36,944 bases of DNA, taken from the NCBI GenBank assembly GCA_012719745.1, contig JAAXZS010000071.1, forward strand, positions 1 through 36,944, read 5' to 3'. The translations under genes and the position numbers were made by a program. Source of the stretch: Clostridiales bacterium. GTDB lineage: Bacteria; Bacillota; Clostridia; Oscillospirales; Oscillospiraceae. Shown here in pieces: positions 16,171-24,598 of this stretch (positions are counted from its first letter, which is position 1; each line of letters opens with the position of its first letter). Under the pieces are notes generated by a model, which searched no databases, was not told where the DNA came from, and saw nothing but the letters and a program-made list of their open reading frames with translations.

Positions 16171-17166
16171 TTGGCAAAGAAAAATAAGGACACGGACTAT
16201 CTTTTTCTCTCCGCCCGTATTCGCTCGCTGGAGCGGAGCCTGCTGACCTCGTCCCGCATGGATCGGATGCTTGCCGCCGCAGACGCTGCGGAAGCGGCCA
16301 AGGTGCTCGCGGAGATCGGCTATGAGGAATTTAACCCCGCCAGCGAGGCAGAGCTGAACCAGGCGCTGCTTAAGGAGCGGGAGAAACTGTTTGCGGAGCT
16401 TTACCGCTTCGCGCCGGACGCCGGCGTGATAGACGTGTTCAAAATCAAATACGATTATCACAACCTGAAAACCATCATTAAGGCCCGAGGCACCGACGCC
16501 TCCCGCCTGTTGGTGGATGCCGGCCGGATTCCGGCAGACGAGCTTTTGAAAAAGTATACCGACAGCGGCAGCTGGGATTTTCTGCCCGAGGCCATGCGGA
16601 GGGCCGCAACTGAGGCGTCCGACGTTCTGGCAGAAACCTTTGATCCCCAGCGCAGCGACTTCATCTTGGATCGGGCCTATTTTACGGAGATGCTGGCCGC
16701 CGCCGAGGCCACAAAGTGCGGCTACCTGCTGCGCTATGTGCGCGCCACCATCGACGCCGCCAATCTGCGCAGCATTGTGCGGACGCTGCGGATGAATCGG
16801 GGGCTGGATTTTTTAAAGCTGGTTCTCTTTCCCGGCGGCACTGTACCGGTGGATGGGATTGTCCATGCAGCCGCCGGCGGCAACATGCTGGAGCTGTATC
16901 ACAGCACCGTGCTGCGCGCCGCCGCCGAGGCGGGGGAAACCGCCTGCAAGGGCGGCAGTCTCACCGAGTTTGAAAAGCTCTGCGATGACGCCGTGCTCCA
17001 TCAGGTGGCCACGGCCAAGCAGGTGCCCTTCGGTCCCGAGGTGTTAATTGCCTATGTGGCCGCCAAGGAAACCGAGTTTACCGCCGTGCGGATCATTATG
17101 GCCGGACGAATCGCCGGTCTCAATGCAGATGTGATTCGGGAAAGGCTGCGTGAGTCCTATGTATAA
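16171..17166 (+). CDS. ntpC: V-type ATP synthase subunit C (central stalk connector)
   Basis: A 331-residue all-helical protein of the V-ATPase subunit d/C family that links the rotor ring to the DF shaft. Landmarks are DYLFLSARIRSLERSLLTSSRMDRML at the N-terminus, FKIKYDYHNLKTIIKARG near residue 100, and the C-terminal [32 protein letters not shown]; all are typical. The start is TTG at 16171: the ATG at 16153 contains the ribosome site AAAGGAGG itself and cannot be the start. The gene overlaps subunit F by 8 bases. Confidence 0.94.
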   Translation: MAKKNKDTDYLFLSARIRSLERSLLTSSRMDRMLAAADAAEAAKVLAEIGYEEFNPASEAELNQALLKEREKLFAELYRFAPDAGVIDVFKIKYDYHNLKTIIKARGTDASRLLVDAGRIPADELLKKYTDSGSWDFLPEAMRRAATEASDVLAETFDPQRSDFILDRAYFTEMLAAAEATKCGYLLRYVRATIDAANLRSIVRTLRMNRGLDFLKLVLFPGGTVPVDGIVHAAAGGNMLELYHSTVLRAAAEAGETACKGGSLTEFEKLCDDAVLHQVATAKQVPFGPEVLIAYVAAKETEFTAVRIIMAGRIAGLNADVIRERLRESYV

Positions 17167-17467
17167 AATTGCTGTCATGGGCGATCGCGACAGCGTGTTG
17201 GGCTTTCGGGCACTGGGTCTGGATGTGGTCTTTGTGGAGGACACCGAGACTGCCCGCCATGAGCTCCACCGCCTGGCCGGAAGCGATTACGCCATTATCT
17301 ATGTCACGGAACAGCTGTCTTTGGCACTTGACGATGAGATTAAAAAGTACAAGGACGCCGTGACGCCCGCCATTATACTGATCCCCGGAAAGGGCGGCAG
17401 TATGGGACTGGGCGAGGCAAGCCTGCACAGCGCTGTGGAGCGCGCCGTGGGCGCCGACATCTCATGA
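17159..17467 (+). CDS. ntpG: V-type ATP synthase subunit F (central shaft)
   Basis: A 102-residue alpha/beta protein. [21 protein letters not shown] at the start and [18 protein letters not shown] in the middle are standard for the small F subunit, which binds subunit D and completes the rotating shaft. [21 protein letters not shown] near the C-terminus is also typical. It starts inside the end of subunit C and has a weak ribosome site, so translation is probably coupled. It is called ntpG in E. hirae nomenclature. Confidence 0.93.
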   Translation: MYKIAVMGDRDSVLGFRALGLDVVFVEDTETARHELHRLAGSDYAIIYVTEQLSLALDDEIKKYKDAVTPAIILIPGKGGSMGLGEASLHSAVERAVGADIS

Positions 17468-17480
17468 AAGGAAGAACAGC

Positions 17481-19253
17481 ATGGGTAAAATAATCAAAGT
17501 ATCCGGCCCTCTGGTGGTGGCAGACGGCATGGCGGACGCCAATATGGCGGACGTGGTGCGCGTCGGCGAGCAGAGGCTGATCGGTGAGGTTCTGAATATG
17601 ACGGGCGACCGGGCTTCCATTCAGGTCTACGAGGAGACCTCAGGACTGGGCAAGGGCGCGGAGGTAATCACCACCGGCGCACCGCTGTCCGTGGAGCTGG
17701 GGCCGGGCCTGATCGAGAATATTTATGACGGTATCCAGAGACCTCTGGAGGAAATCGTCAAGAAAGTGGGTTCCAACATCACCCGCGGTATCGAAGTGCC
17801 CGCTCTGACCCGGGAGAAGAAATGGGAGTTCACTCCTGTCGCCAAGGTGGGCGACAAGGTCGTGGGCGGCGATATTCTGGGCTCCGTGCCCGAGACCGCC
17901 GTGGTGCTGCACAAGATCATGGTGCCCAACGGAATTTCCGGCACCGTGGAATGGGTGGCCGACAAGGGCAACTACATTATTGACGAGGTAGTTGCCAAAA
18001 TCAAAACCGACAAAGGTGAAACAAAAGAGCTGACCATGGTGCAGAAATGGCCTGTCCGTGTGGGACGTCCCTACAAGAACAAGTTCCCGCCTGTGGCACC
18101 GCTTCAGTCCGGTCAGCGGATCATCGACACCATGTTCCCCATCGCCAAGGGTGGTACCGCCGCCGTGCCCGGCCCCTTCGGCTCCGGCAAGACCGTGGTG
18201 CAGCACCAGCTGGCCAAGTGGTCCGATGTGGACATCGTGGTCTACATCGGCTGCGGCGAGCGCGGCAACGAAATGACCGACGTGTTGCGGGAATTCCCCG
18301 AGCTGACCGACCCCCGCACCGGCGAGACACTGATGAAGCGTACCGTTCTGATCGCCAACACCTCTGATATGCCCGTGGCTGCCCGTGAGGCCTCTGTCTA
18401 CACCGGCATCACCATCGCGGAATACTTCCGCGACATGGGCTACGCTGTGGCCGTTATCGCCGACTCCACCTCCCGGTGGGCCGAGGCGCTGCGTGAAATG
18501 TCCGGCCGTCTGGAGGAAATGCCCGGCGAAGAAGGCTACCCCGCCTACCTTGCCTCCCGTCTGGCGCAGTTCTATGAGCGGGCCGGTGTGGTATCCTGCA
18601 TGGGTACTGACGAGCGCATGGGCTCCCTCACCGCTGTGGGCGCTGTATCGCCTCCCGGCGGCGACCTGTCCGAGCCTGTTTCCCAGGGCACCATGCGGAT
18701 TGTCAAGGTGTTCTGGTCGCTGGACGCGTCCCTTGCCTATCGGCGTCACTTCCCGGCCATTAACTGGCTGAACTCCTACTCGTTGTATCTGGACTCCATG
18801 AAGCCCTGGTTTGATGAGCACCTGGGCGCAGACTTCATGAAAAACCGGGGCAAAGCTATGCACATTTTGCAGGAAGAGGCCGAACTGAACGAAATTGTAC
18901 AGCTGGTTGGTAAGGACTCCCTGTCTGCCGCCGATCAGCTGACGCTGGAGACAGCCAAGATGCTCCGCGAAGACTTTTTGCAGCAAAACGCCTTCATGGA
19001 CGTGGACTCCTATTCCAGCTTCGAGCGGCAAAAGGCCCTGATGCAGCTGATTCTCAACTACGACAAACTCTGCCGTGAGGCACTGCCCAAAGGTGTGGCC
19101 GCCGCCGATCTGTTCGGCATCGGCGCACGGGAAGCCATCGGCCGTGCCAAATATGTGGAAGCCGACGGCTACGCCAAGGCTTACGCCGACATTGAAACCG
19201 AGATGGAGCAGGAAGTTTCCGCTCTTATTGAAAAGGCAGGTGCGGAAGAATGA
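17481..19253 (+). CDS. ntpA: V-type ATP synthase catalytic subunit A
   Basis: The 590-residue catalytic subunit. The Walker A motif [17 protein letters not shown] is near residue 235, the Walker B region [20 protein letters not shown] near 330, and the A-type insertion domain lies between residues 110 and 190. The beta-barrel start [16 protein letters not shown] and the helical C-terminus are both complete. Three copies alternate with subunit B in the head and hydrolyse or make ATP. AAGGAAGAACAGC precedes the start. The final four bases overlap the start of subunit B. Confidence 0.98.
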   Translation: MGKIIKVSGPLVVADGMADANMADVVRVGEQRLIGEVLNMTGDRASIQVYEETSGLGKGAEVITTGAPLSVELGPGLIENIYDGIQRPLEEIVKKVGSNITRGIEVPALTREKKWEFTPVAKVGDKVVGGDILGSVPETAVVLHKIMVPNGISGTVEWVADKGNYIIDEVVAKIKTDKGETKELTMVQKWPVRVGRPYKNKFPPVAPLQSGQRIIDTMFPIAKGGTAAVPGPFGSGKTVVQHQLAKWSDVDIVVYIGCGERGNEMTDVLREFPELTDPRTGETLMKRTVLIANTSDMPVAAREASVYTGITIAEYFRDMGYAVAVIADSTSRWAEALREMSGRLEEMPGEEGYPAYLASRLAQFYERAGVVSCMGTDERMGSLTAVGAVSPPGGDLSEPVSQGTMRIVKVFWSLDASLAYRRHFPAINWLNSYSLYLDSMKPWFDEHLGADFMKNRGKAMHILQEEAELNEIVQLVGKDSLSAADQLTLETAKMLREDFLQQNAFMDVDSYSSFERQKALMQLILNYDKLCREALPKGVAAADLFGIGAREAIGRAKYVEADGYAKAYADIETEMEQEVSALIEKAGAEE

Positions 19254-20629
19254 TGAAGGAATATCGCACCATACACGAGGTCTCCGGCCCTCTGATGGTG
19301 GTGGAACAGGTTGAGGGCGTCACCTATGACGAACTGGCCGAAATTGAGCTTTCCGATGGCTCCGTCCGACGCTGCAAGGTGCTGGAGGTCAACGGTGACA
19401 AGGCCGTTGTGCAGCTGTTTGAAAGCTCCGCCGGCATCAACCTGCGGGACTCCAAGATCCGCTTTCTGGGCCATCCCCTGCAGCTGGCCGTGTCCGGCGA
19501 CATGCTGGGCCGTGTCTTTAACGGCATGGGCCGTCCCATTGACGGCGGCCCCGACATTTTGGCCGAGGAATACCGGGACATTAACGGTCTTCCCATGAAC
19601 CCCGCCGCTCGGGACTACCCCAATGAATTTATTCAGACGGGCGTGTCCTCCATCGACGGTTTGAACACGCTGGTGCGTGGCCAGAAGCTGCCTATTTTCT
19701 CCGGCTCCGGTCTGCCCCATGCCCAGCTGGCTGCCCAGATCGCCCGGCAGGCCAAGGTTCTGGACGGCGCATCCAACTTTGCCGTCGTCTTTGCCGCCAT
19801 CGGCATTACCTTTGAAGAATCCGAGTTCTTTGTGCAGGAATTCAAGCGCACCGGCGCTATTGACCGGACGGTTCTGTTTACGAACCTGGCCAACGACCCC
19901 GCCGTGGAACGTATCGCCACCCCCCGTATGGCGCTGACCGCCGCGGAGTATCTGGCCTTTGAAAAGGATATGCACGTTCTGGTCATTCTTACCGACATCA
20001 CCAACTACGCAGAGGCCCTGCGTGAAGTTTCCGCCGCCCGGAAGGAAGTTCCCGGCCGCCGCGGCTACCCCGGCTATCTGTACACCGACCTTGCCACCAT
20101 GTATGAGCGTGCCGGCCGGAAGCTGGGTCACAAGGGATCCATTACCATGATCCCCATTCTGACCATGCCCGAGGACGACAAGACACACCCCATTCCCGAC
20201 CTGACCGGCTACATCACTGAGGGGCAGATTATCCTCTCCCGTGACCTGTACCGCAAGGGCATCCAGCCGCCCATCGATGTACTGCCCTCCCTGTCCCGTC
20301 TGAAGGATAAGGGCGTGGGCGAGGGCAAGACCCGGGAGGATCACTCCTCCACCATGAACCAGTTGTTTGCCGCCTACGCCTCCGGTAAGGAAGCCAAGGA
20401 GTTGATGACTATTCTGGGCGAGGCCGCCCTGTCTCCCACCGACCTGCTGTTTGCCAAGTTCGCCGACGAGTTTGAAAAGCGCTATGTGTCCCAGGGCTAC
20501 GATGAAAACAGCAGCATTGAGGACACACTGAATCTGGGCTGGGAGCTTTTGAGCATGCTGCCCCGCTCCGAGCTCAAGCGCATCAAGCCCGAGATGCTGG
20601 ACAAATATTTGCCCAAGAAGGCGGAATGA
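19250..20629 (+). CDS. ntpB: V-type ATP synthase regulatory subunit B
   Basis: A 459-residue nucleotide-binding-fold subunit that lacks a Walker A loop, as expected: the corresponding place reads [20 protein letters not shown]. Other markers are [26 protein letters not shown], and [21 protein letters not shown]. It forms the non-catalytic partner of A. The start overlaps the stop of A (ATGATG at 19250-19255, so the second ATG is also possible). Length and domains are normal. Confidence 0.97.
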   Translation: MMKEYRTIHEVSGPLMVVEQVEGVTYDELAEIELSDGSVRRCKVLEVNGDKAVVQLFESSAGINLRDSKIRFLGHPLQLAVSGDMLGRVFNGMGRPIDGGPDILAEEYRDINGLPMNPAARDYPNEFIQTGVSSIDGLNTLVRGQKLPIFSGSGLPHAQLAAQIARQAKVLDGASNFAVVFAAIGITFEESEFFVQEFKRTGAIDRTVLFTNLANDPAVERIATPRMALTAAEYLAFEKDMHVLVILTDITNYAEALREVSAARKEVPGRRGYPGYLYTDLATMYERAGRKLGHKGSITMIPILTMPEDDKTHPIPDLTGYITEGQIILSRDLYRKGIQPPIDVLPSLSRLKDKGVGEGKTREDHSSTMNQLFAAYASGKEAKELMTILGEAALSPTDLLFAKFADEFEKRYVSQGYDENSSIEDTLNLGWELLSMLPRSELKRIKPEMLDKYLPKKAE

Positions 20630-20666
20630 ACATGGCAGAATTCTGCGGGAAGCGAGGTGAGCGAAT

Positions 20667-21323
20667 TTGACAAGTGCAACCATCAATCCCACCCGGATGG
20701 AACTGACACGTCTCAAGGGGCGGCTGAAAACCGCCACCCGGGGCCACAAGCTCCTGAAAGATAAGCGGGACGAGCTGATGAAGCAGTTTCTGGAAATCGT
20801 GCGCCGCAACCGTCAGCTGCGCAAGCGCGTGGAAGAGGGGCTGGAGCAGGCCAACGGCGCTTTTACCGTGGCCTCCGCCGTCATGTCTCCCGAAATGCTG
20901 GAGCAGGCGCTGCTGTACCCCAAGCAGAGCGTGGAGCTGGATATGACCTACCGCAACGTGATGAGCGTGGATGTGCCGGTCTATCACTTCAAGACGAAGA
21001 ACGAGGATTCCACGGAGATCTATCCCTACGGCTTTGCCCAGACCAGCGGCGAGCTGGATACGGCGCTGGAATCCCTGTCGGCGGTGTTTCAGGATATGCT
21101 GCAGCTGGCCGAGGTGGAAAAAACCATGCAGCTGCTGGCCCAGGACATTGAAAAGACGCGCCGCCGGGTCAACGCGCTGGAATATGTGATGATTCCGGAT
21201 CTGGAGAAGAACATCAAGTATATCTCCATGAAGCTGGATGAAAATGAGCGCGGCAACACCACCCGCTTGATGAAGGTCAAGGAAATGGAGCTGGTGGAAG
21301 CCCACGATTTTAAGGAAGCATGA
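20667..21323 (+). CDS. ntpD: V-type ATP synthase subunit D (central shaft)
   Basis: A 218-residue long antiparallel coiled coil that forms the rotating shaft. The N-terminal INPTRMELTRLKGRLKTATRG and the closing helix RRRVNALEYVMIPDLEKNIKY are diagnostic of the family. The start is a TTG at 20667 with GAGGTGAG about 6 bases upstream. Downstream ATG codons would remove the conserved NPTR motif. It is the last gene of the operon, with a strong terminator just beyond. Confidence 0.95.
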   Translation: MTSATINPTRMELTRLKGRLKTATRGHKLLKDKRDELMKQFLEIVRRNRQLRKRVEEGLEQANGAFTVASAVMSPEMLEQALLYPKQSVELDMTYRNVMSVDVPVYHFKTKNEDSTEIYPYGFAQTSGELDTALESLSAVFQDMLQLAEVEKTMQLLAQDIEKTRRRVNALEYVMIPDLEKNIKYISMKLDENERGNTTRLMKVKEMELVEAHDFKEA

Positions 21324-21326
21324 TAT

Positions 21327-21362
21327 AAAAGAGACGCTGCCGCAACGGCAGCGTCTCTTTTT
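21327..21362 (+). terminator. Terminator of the V-ATPase operon
   Basis: A 12-bp stem GAGACGCTGCCG (21331-21342), loop CAA, CGGCAGCGTCTC (21346-21357), then TTTTT. Flanking A residues extend the pairing. Confidence 0.95.
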
Positions 21363-21417
21363 GACTTTACCCCGATTTGCCTTTCGGTCATGCGTGCGGT
21401 CTATCGAAAGGATATGG

Positions 21418-21446
21418 TTGCTCCCGCTCCTGTTGTCTGCTATAAT
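21418..21446 (+). promoter_or_regulatory. Promoter of the AIM24-family gene
   Basis: TTGCTC (21418-21423), 17 bases, TATAAT (21441-21446); coding begins 27 bases later behind AGGAGGGA. Confidence 0.7.
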
Positions 21447-21473
21447 GGGCCAAACAATGCAGGAGGGATTTAT

Positions 21474-22154
21474 ATGCAGTACAAAATTGTCGGAGAACCT
21501 CTGCCCGCTGTGATCTGCGACGTACAGCCGGGAGAAACCCTGATTACGGAGCGGGGCAGCATGGCCTGGATGAGCCCCAACATGAAAATGGAGACCACCA
21601 GCAGCGGCGGGCTGGGCAAGGCCCTTGGTCGTATGTTTGCCGGGGAGGCCCTTTTCCAAAATCGGTACACGGCCCAGGGCGGCCCAGGGCAAATTGCCTT
21701 TGCCTCCAGCTTTCCGGGATCCATCCGTGCCTTTCAAATTACACCGCAGCGCCCCATGATTGTCCAAAAAAGCGCCTTTTTGGCCAGCGAGACCGGCGTG
21801 ATGCTATCCGTCTTTTTTCAAAAAAAGCTGGGCGCCGGGTTTTTCGGCGGCGAGGGCTTTATTATGCAGCGTCTGGACGGAAACGGCACCGCCTTTGTGG
21901 AACTGGACGGCGCCGTATGTGAATATGATTTGGGTGCAGGCGATTCCATGATTGTGGATACCGGCTATCTGGCGGCCATGGACGCCTCCTGCTCTATGGA
22001 CATCGTGACCGTTCCGGGGGTGAAGAACATGCTGTTGGGTGGCGAAGGTATTTTTAATACCGTGGTTCGGGGACCCGGCAAGGTTTTTCTGCAGACCATG
22101 CCCATCAGCTCCGTGGCCGGTGCCCTGCGTCCCTTTTTCCCCAGTAGCAAATAA
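21474..22154 (+). CDS. AIM24/TIGR00266 family protein
   Basis: A 226-residue beta-rich protein of the AIM24 (TIGR00266) family. Landmarks are VQPGETLITERGSMAWMSPN near residue 20, a Gly-rich turn SSGGLGKALGRMFAGEALF, and FGGEGFIMQRLDGNGTAFVE in the middle. The fold is known from structures of bacterial members, but no general biochemical role is established. It stands alone between a promoter and a terminator. No signal or membrane segment is seen, so it should be cytoplasmic. Confidence 0.85.
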   Translation: MQYKIVGEPLPAVICDVQPGETLITERGSMAWMSPNMKMETTSSGGLGKALGRMFAGEALFQNRYTAQGGPGQIAFASSFPGSIRAFQITPQRPMIVQKSAFLASETGVMLSVFFQKKLGAGFFGGEGFIMQRLDGNGTAFVELDGAVCEYDLGAGDSMIVDTGYLAAMDASCSMDIVTVPGVKNMLLGGEGIFNTVVRGPGKVFLQTMPISSVAGALRPFFPSSK

Positions 22155-22174
22155 TCAGCATAGCAGAAAAATTT

Positions 22175-22207
22175 TTCCCGCGCTTTGATCGGCGTGGGAA
22201 TTTTTTT
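22175..22207 (+). terminator. Terminator after the AIM24-family gene
   Basis: Stem TTCCCGCGC (22175-22183) with GCGTGGGAA (22192-22200), followed by seven T residues. Outer sequences AGCAGAAAAA and TTTTTCTGCT extend it. Confidence 0.85.
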
Positions 22208-22228
22208 CTGCTGCCCCCTTCTCAAAAA

Positions 22229-22269
22229 CGGTCAATAGAGGTAGAATATTGTTGACCGAAATGGTTAAC
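22229..22269 (+). promoter_or_regulatory. Candidate TetR operator cluster
   Basis: Three related half-sites lie just before the tetR gene: CGGTCAA (22229-22235), TTGACCG (22252-22258) and GGTTAAC (22263-22269). The last two form GTTGACC-gaaat-GGTTAAC, an imperfect dyad. A possible -10 box TAGAAT (22242-22247) sits between the outer sites. Autoregulation is inferred from position only. Confidence 0.45.
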
Positions 22270-22281
22270 GGAGGAAATAGT

Positions 22282-22886
22282 ATGAACGAAAAGTTTTTTG
22301 CTCTGCCCCCGGAAAAGCAAAGACGTATTCTTAACGCAGGGTACCATGTTTTTGGCGCCAACAGTTACAAAAAAGCCCTGTCAGTGAAATTGCCGCAGAG
22401 GCAGGCATTAGCAAGGCACTGCTGTTCCATTACTTCAAGAATAAAAGGGAGCTGTACCTCTATTTGTGGGAGGAGGCGGCTCGCCTGACACGGGACTCCA
22501 CTGCATCCATTGCCTTGCAGGACAATTATCATTTTTTTGACATATTGGAGGCGGGCATGTTTGTCAAGCTCCGCATAATGAATCAATATCCGGATCTGGC
22601 CAACTTTACTGTCCAGGCATTTTATGAAAAAGACCCCGAGGTAGCCGGGGATATTGCCCAAAACTGTTTTGATTTGGTCAACGAGTTTAACCAGCAGCTG
22701 GTGGCATCTCTGAATCCCGATGACTACCGGCCGGGATTAGATCTGCAAATGATGTACCGGGAGATTTACTGGGCATCGGACGGCTGTATGCGGAATCTAC
22801 TACAGACACGGCCCCTAAACCCAGAGGCTATGGAAACCGAATTTTCCAGGCTGCTGGCCTTTTGGAAAAGCGTTTATCTGAAGTAA
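22282..22886 (+). pseudogene. TetR-family regulator, frameshifted in the HTH region
   Basis: The gene begins MNEKFFALPPEKQRRILNAG with a normal TetR first helix and a GGAGGAAATAG ribosome site. At 22369-22378 (AAAAAAGCCC) the frame is lost. The continuation in the -1 frame gives SPVSEIAAEAGISKALLFHYF, the expected recognition helix-turn-helix, and then a ligand-binding domain to 22886. One base is missing relative to an intact frame, most simply an A in the six-A run. Repaired, it would encode about 201 residues. It directly precedes two ABC exporter genes and is presumably their regulator. It may be a real mutation, an A-tract slippage or phase-variable site, or a sequencing error. Confidence 0.8.
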
Positions 22887-22897
22887 GGAGAAACAAC

Positions 22898-23752
22898 ATG
22901 TCCATTTTAACCATTCAAAATTTACAAAAAACCTATGGGAAGGCTCGCGGCGTTACCGATTTGTCGCTGTCCGTTGAAAAAGGAGAAATTCTGGGGTTTA
23001 TCGGGCCAAACGGCGCCGGAAAATCCACCACCATTCGCTGCATTATGAATCTTCTCAACAAAAACAGCGGGGAGATTTTTTTTGAGGGAAAGCCTCTTTT
23101 GCGCGGAGATACCACTGCCTATGCACAGATTGGGTATCTCCCCAGTGAAATTCATCTTTATGACAACATGACGGGAGAGGAGATGCTGCTCTACAACGCC
23201 TCTTTTTATGCGCCCGGTTCTCTGGAACGGGCCGAGGATCTTTGCCGGCGACTTTCCTTTGACAAGAAGAAACGGCTGAGGGCCCTTTCTTTGGGAAACG
23301 GGAAAAAGCTGGGGTTAATTCTGGCGCTGATGCACGCACCCCGCCTTGTCATTATGGACGAGGCCACCAGCGGACTTGACCCGCTGATACAAGAAGAGGT
23401 CTACGCCATTTTACGTGAGGAAAAATTAAGGGGAACCAGCTTTCTTTTTTCCTCCCACAATCTCGGAGAGGTGAAAAAGCTCTGCGACCGGGTCGCTATT
23501 ATCCGGGAGGGGACACTGATCCGTACCGCTCCCACAGCGGAGCTGACGGAGGGCAGCGTAACACGGGTACGTATTGCGACCGATGATCTGCCGGACCCTG
23601 CACTGCACTTTATCCGGGAGGGGGATACCTACACCACCCTTTATACCGGCGATCCCAATGAGCTGATCGCCCATTTAGGCACCTGCCGCTTAAAACGGCT
23701 GATTATTGAGGAACCCGATCTGGAAGAAATTTTTCTGCATTACTATCAGTGA
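22898..23752 (+). CDS. ABC transporter ATP-binding protein
   Basis: A 284-residue ATPase. The Walker A GFIGPNGAGKSTTIRCI is near residue 38, the Q-loop region QIGYLPSEIHLYDNMTGEE follows, and Walker B RLVIMDEATSGLDP is near 160. The signature motif reads LSLGNGKKLG, departing from the LSGGQ consensus, as is frequent in ABC-2 type exporters of the CcmA/COG1131 group. The H-loop SSHNLGEVKKLCDRV is present. The start at 22898 follows AAGGAG. The gene is followed after 13 bases by its permease. Substrate is unknown. Confidence 0.92.
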   Translation: MSILTIQNLQKTYGKARGVTDLSLSVEKGEILGFIGPNGAGKSTTIRCIMNLLNKNSGEIFFEGKPLLRGDTTAYAQIGYLPSEIHLYDNMTGEEMLLYNASFYAPGSLERAEDLCRRLSFDKKKRLRALSLGNGKKLGLILALMHAPRLVIMDEATSGLDPLIQEEVYAILREEKLRGTSFLFSSHNLGEVKKLCDRVAIIREGTLIRTAPTAELTEGSVTRVRIATDDLPDPALHFIREGDTYTTLYTGDPNELIAHLGTCRLKRLIIEEPDLEEIFLHYYQ

Positions 23753-23765
23753 AAGGAGATATAGT

Positions 23766-24539
23766 ATGTTTGCCAAACAACTTAAAGACAACGAAAAGGG
23801 GCTTTTTATCTGGGGCAGTCTCTTTCTGATTTTACTTTCCGCCGTTTTTTGCATATATCCTTCTATTATGGCTGAATCTAAGGACACAATTAACCAATTA
23901 CTGGCCGTTTTTCCCCAGGAACTGCTGGACGCCTTCAACATGACGGATATTGCCACACCCTCCGGCTGGGTCAACTCTGAAGGAATGATTTTCTTTTTGC
24001 TGGGTGGTGCTGTTTACAGTGCGCTGTTGGGAAGCAACTGCGTATGGCGAGAACGTAAAGACGGCACCATCGAATTTCTGGCGGTAAAACCTGTCAGAAG
24101 GACCTCCATTATTGTGAAAAAAGCATTGGCCGATTTGCTAAGTATTTTTCTTTTCACGCTGGTGGCCAGCGCCACTATTTTGATTGGCCTTTTGATCAGC
24201 GATGATCTGGACGCACCTGTCATGCTGGCCGTAACGCTCTCCCCGCTGCTGGTTTTTGCAGTGCTATACGCCCTTTGCCTGTTTCTTTCCATTTGCTTTC
24301 AGGGAAGTGTGGGTCTGGCGCTGGGGGTATCTATTGGTTTTTACATACCTGTTGTCCTTTCCAAACTTTCCGAGTCAATGAAGTTTTTTAGGTATTGCAC
24401 ACCCTTTACCCTGAGCGACACCGTCTCTATTTTGGCAGATGGGCATCTGGACATTGAATGCTGTGCGATGGGTATACTCCTTTTTATCATCTTATTCGGC
24501 GGCAGTATCTGGCTTTACAACCGGAGAGAAGCCCTTTAA
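23766..24539 (+). CDS. ABC-2 type transporter permease
   Basis: A 257-residue membrane protein with six hydrophobic segments: about residues 15-33, 75-95, 122-145, 152-175, 180-200 and 230-250. The segment WRERKDGTIEFLAVKPVRRTSIIVKKALADLL between spans 2 and 3 is typical of ABC-2 permeases (coupling region). It pairs with the ATPase upstream in a half-transporter of one ATPase and one permease, expected to work as a dimer. Its start follows AAAGGAGATATAGT. A bidirectional terminator follows. Confidence 0.88.
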   Translation: MFAKQLKDNEKGLFIWGSLFLILLSAVFCIYPSIMAESKDTINQLLAVFPQELLDAFNMTDIATPSGWVNSEGMIFFLLGGAVYSALLGSNCVWRERKDGTIEFLAVKPVRRTSIIVKKALADLLSIFLFTLVASATILIGLLISDDLDAPVMLAVTLSPLLVFAVLYALCLFLSICFQGSVGLALGVSIGFYIPVVLSKLSESMKFFRYCTPFTLSDTVSILADGHLDIECCAMGILLFIILFGGSIWLYNRREAL

Positions 24540-24544
24540 TCCAC

Positions 24545-24580
24545 AAAAAATCCCTGTGCCTTGCGGCACAGGGATTTTTT
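24545..24580. terminator. Bidirectional terminator between ABC permease and nifJ
   Basis: Stem TCCCTGTGCC (24551-24560), loop TTGC, GGCACAGGGA (24565-24574), with six A residues on one side and six T residues on the other, so it functions for both convergent genes. Confidence 0.95.
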
Positions 24581-24598
24581 ATAAGGTCTGGGAGATGC

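Noticed and set aside
20632..20670. 12-codon frame MAEFCGKRGERI between subunits B and D
   Set aside because: It ends exactly at the TTG start of subunit D and has no independent support; probably incidental.
17640..20809. Long reverse frames opposite V-ATPase subunits A and B
   Set aside because: Compositional shadows of highly conserved genes; no motifs or ribosome sites.
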